From NCBI RefSeq assembly GCF_009905375.1, contig NW_027417196.1, forward strand, positions 1 to 64,000: a stretch of DNA of 64,000 nucleotides, written 5' to 3'. The translations under genes were made by a program, and so were the position numbers. Shown in pieces: positions 61,017-64,000 of the stretch (the stretch's first letter is position 1; the number at the start of each line of letters is the position of its first letter). The notes under the pieces are model-generated. The model did not search any database, was not told the origin of the DNA, and was given only the letters and a program-made list of their open reading frames with translations. The DNA is from Apium graveolens. Its lineage: Eukaryota; Streptophyta; Magnoliopsida; Apiales; Apiaceae.

Positions 61017-61028
61017 TGGTCTTTGTGA

Positions 61029-64000
61029 TTGCAGGGCAACAGGAAAAATATTCTAGTTCTGGATAGTGGATGTTCAGGACATATGACTGGAAATAAGGCC
61101 CTGCTATCAGACTTTGTGGAGAAAGCTGGCCCAAGTGTTTCTTATGGAGATGGCAACATTGGAAAAACAATGGGATATGGAAATATTAATCTTGGAAATG
61201 TCATAATTAAACAAGTAGCTCTGGTCTCAGGACTTAAACACAACCTACTGAGTATAAGTCAAATCTGTGACAGAGGTTATCATGTTGATTTCTTTGAAGA
61301 ACACTGTGAAATTGTGAGTAAATCTAAAGGCAAAGTTGTTCTGAAAAGATACAGACGTGGTAACATTTATGAAGCTAAGCTTTCAACAAGTAGTGATGGT
61401 TCTGCAATTTGTCTGTTAAGTAGAGCATCAATTGAAGAAAGCTGGAATTGGCATAAGAAACTCTCTCATTTAAATTTCAACAATATAAATGAACTGGTCA
61501 AGAAAGATCTTGTGAGAGGATTGCCAAACACAGTATTTGCTCCTGATGGTCTTTGTGATTCATGTCAGAAAGCCAAACAAAGAAAATCTTCATTCAAGAG
61601 CAAGACTGCATCATCAATTCTTGAGCCTTATCATCTTATACATGTTGATCTATTTGGTCCAGTAAATGTCATGTCTATTGCAAAGAAGAAGTATGCGTTG
61701 GTCATAGTGGATGAGTTCACCAGATACACATGGGTGTATTTCTTGCACACAAAAAGTGAAACTGCATCTATCTTGATTGATCATGTCAAACAGCTGGATA
61801 AAATGGTTAAAGATTCTGTAAAAATTTTAAGGAGTGATAATGGCACTGAGTTCAAGAATTTGATAATGGAAAAGTTCTGCAAAAGCCATGGAATAAAGCA
61901 GGAATTTTCTGCTCCTGGAACTCCACAGCAAAATGGAGTTGTTGAAAGGAAGAATAGAACTCTCATTGAAGCTGCACGAACAATGCTTGAAGAAGCAAAG
62001 CTTCCAACCTATTTCTGGGCTGAAGCTGTGCAGACTGCTTATTTTACTCAAAATGCAACACTCATTAACAAGCATGGAAAAACACCATATGAGATGGTGA
62101 AGAAAAAGAAGACAAATCTGAAATATTTTCATGTATTTGGATGCAAGTGTTTTGTTCTCAAGACTCATCCTGAACAGCTATCAAAGTTTGATCTAAAAGC
62201 TGATGAAGGAATCTTTGTTGGATATCCACTTTCCACAAAAGCCTTCAGAGTCTATAATTTGAGAACAAAAGTGGTCATGGTATCTATCAATGTCTCTTTT
62301 GATGACAAGAAGATCACTGGTCTTAAAGATTTCATTGACCATGATCAGCTGAGATTTGAAAATGAAGACTCATATTCTGATACTGAAAATCCTGACAGTC
62401 TAAGTCCAGATACTGCAAACTCTGATGAATTAAACTCTGATGTTATTGAAACTGTGGTGACTACGTTAAAGGAAGATGCACCTATGCAGGGGGAGCATAC
62501 TCAAGATCCTACCACATCTCAAGAAACATTAGAACATGCATCTGGCTCTTCAAGTTCTGATTCGTCAAGTTCTGATAAGCCAAGTTCTGATAGTGCTGAA
62601 AATCTAAATACTGAAGAATCCAACTCAGAGAGCATAGTTTTAGGGGGAGCATCAGAAAATGAAAATGAAGATAGCATGGATCATGGGGGAGCATCCAGTT
62701 CTAGAGAAAACCTTCCATCTGCAAGGAAGTGGACAAAATCACATACACCTGATTTGATAATTAGAAATCCTGATGCAGGTGTCAGAACTAGAACAGGTAC
62801 TTCAAATGAGTGTCTTTACAATTCTTTTCTCTCTCAGACTGAGCCAAAGAAAGTGGAAGAAGCTCTTCAAGATGCTGATTGGGTGCAAGCAATGCAGGAA
62901 GAGTTGAATGAATTTGAAAGAAACAAAGTCTGGACCCTAGTGCCAAGACCAAAGAATAGATCTGTTATTGGTACAAAGTGGGTATTCAGAAACAAAACTG
63001 ACAGTGATGGCATAATTACAAGGAATAAGGCAAGGCTGGTTGCAAAAGGATATTCTCAACAGGAGGGAATTGATTATGATGAAACATTTGCACCACTTGC
63101 GAGGTTAGAAGCCATAAGGATATTTTTGGCTTATGATGCTCACAAAAAGTTTATTGTCTTTCAAATGGATGTGAAAAGTGCTTTTCTCAATGGAGAATTG
63201 GAGGAAGAGGTATATGTTGAACAACCTCCAGGTTTTGTAGATACCAAATATTCAGATTATGTCTACAGGCTTGATAAAGCACTTTATGGACTTAAGCAAG
63301 CTCCTAGAGCATGGTATGAGACTTTAGCTCAGTTTCTTCTGGAAAGTGGATTCACAGAGGGACAATAGACAAAACACTGTTCTACCTCAACCATGGAAAG
63401 GACTTACTTCTGGTCCAGATTTATGTTGATGATATCATTTTTGGATCTACAAATGACAAACTTTGCAAGAAGTTTGCCAAACTAATGCAGTCAAGATATC
63501 AGATGAGTATGATGGGGGAACTTAGCTATTTTCTGGGCCTTCAAGTCAAGCAGAATGAGGAAGGTACTTTTATTTGTCAAACCAAGTACACCAGAAACTT
63601 GCTAAAGACATTTGGAATGCAAGATTGTTCAAGTGCATCCACTCCAATGGCCACTGCGACAAAACTGGATAAGGATACCGGTAAATCAGTAGATATTACT
63701 GACTACAGAGGTATGATTGGCTCTCTACTCTATCTAACTGCTAGTAGACCTGATATCATGTATGCTACCTGTCTTTGTGCAAGATTTCAAGCAGATCCAA
63801 GAGAACCTCACTTAACAGCTGTAAAAAGAATCTTTAAGTATCTTAAAGGAACAGCTGCTCTGGGATTATGGTATCCTAGAGAATTAGATTTTAAACTAAT
63901 AGGTTACTCAGATGCAGATTTTGCAGGTTGCAAAATTGACAAGAAAAGCACAAGTGGAAGCTGCCAATTTCTTGGAGGCAGATTGGTTTCTTGGTACAGC
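61029..64000 (+). pseudogene. pol: SIRE-c pol, one frameshift, runs off the window
   Basis: Protease [11 protein letters not shown] (catalytic D at 61062). Integrase has its H-H-C-C site near 61450-61570 and catalytic D at 61647, D at 61836 and E at 61944 (35 residues apart for the last pair). RT starts [11 protein letters not shown] near 63165. One base is missing near 63356, giving a stop at 63366. In the new frame the RT continues (YVDDIIFGS near 63423) to RNase H (SDADFAGCKIDKKSTSG near 63909), still open at 64000. Everything else is intact, so this copy is young. The integrase-RT linker (62340-62700) is Ser/Asp/Glu-rich with many SSD motif copies. Confidence 0.93.

Overview
The window is a nest of plant LTR retrotransposons. 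I found no host gene, rRNA, tRNA or CRISPR array. The AT-rich sequence, the tRNA-iMet-type primer sites (TGGTATCAGAGC), the Tekay/Del-type chromoviruses with about 4 kb LTRs, and the SIRE-type copia elements with an extra ORF after pol all point to a repeat-rich eudicot intergenic region. I cannot name the species.

Layout. (1) T4 is an old minus-strand Tekay-like element. Its 3' LTR lies at 1103-2470 and 16670-18982, and its decayed interior runs to about 22.6 kb. (2) E1 is a plus-strand Tekay/Del chromovirus (2471-16664) inserted in the T4 LTR. It has 4.18 kb LTRs, a TAACA target duplication and a gag-pol broken by stops and frameshifts. (3) SIRE-a (about 22.6-27.2 kb) is an LTR plus a remnant, and its LTR carries an 802 bp poly(A) retroposon with a 17 bp target duplication. 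(4) SIRE-b (27237-33468, plus) is an LTR with a broken gag-pol. (5) SIRE-d (minus) is split into 33469-38532 and 57077-58007; it has a 3' LTR, a long env-like extra ORF and a second small ORF. (6) T2 (38533-57076, minus) is a young Tekay chromovirus in SIRE-d, with target duplication GCAAG and a gag-pol of 1517 codons interrupted by a single stop. (7) T3 (47384-53661, plus) is another Tekay element lodged in T2; its interior is scrambled, its 3' half is lost, and the join to T2 shows repair-type duplications. (8) SIRE-c (58008 to beyond the window, plus) is an LTR, gag and most of pol.

The most interesting observation is a small two-exon gene in the Tekay elements. Exon 1 sits near the 3' end of the LTR. 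In E1 it encodes an N-terminus that looks like the histone H3 tail (MARLRRTARKS... against H3 ARTKQTARKS...). It ends at a phase-0 GT that joins in frame, across an intron spanning the LTR end and the primer-binding site, to an acidic 164-residue exon 2 that has no ATG near its start. T3 and T2 have the same exon at the same LTR position with an aligned GT; the T3 copy is again H3-like and the T2 copy is basic. Chromovirus integrases end in a chromodomain, a fold known in other proteins to read methylated H3K9, so an LTR-encoded H3-tail look-alike is a suggestive pairing. Its function is inference.

The second notable theme is that each SIRE-type family carries its own short dispersed motif across LTR and internal sequence: ATCCGTCGG in SIRE-b, AAGTTCTGAT in SIRE-c/d and AGTCGCAGGTTGG in SIRE-a. 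SIRE-d also has two extra ORFs, each preceded by a plausible TATA box of its own.
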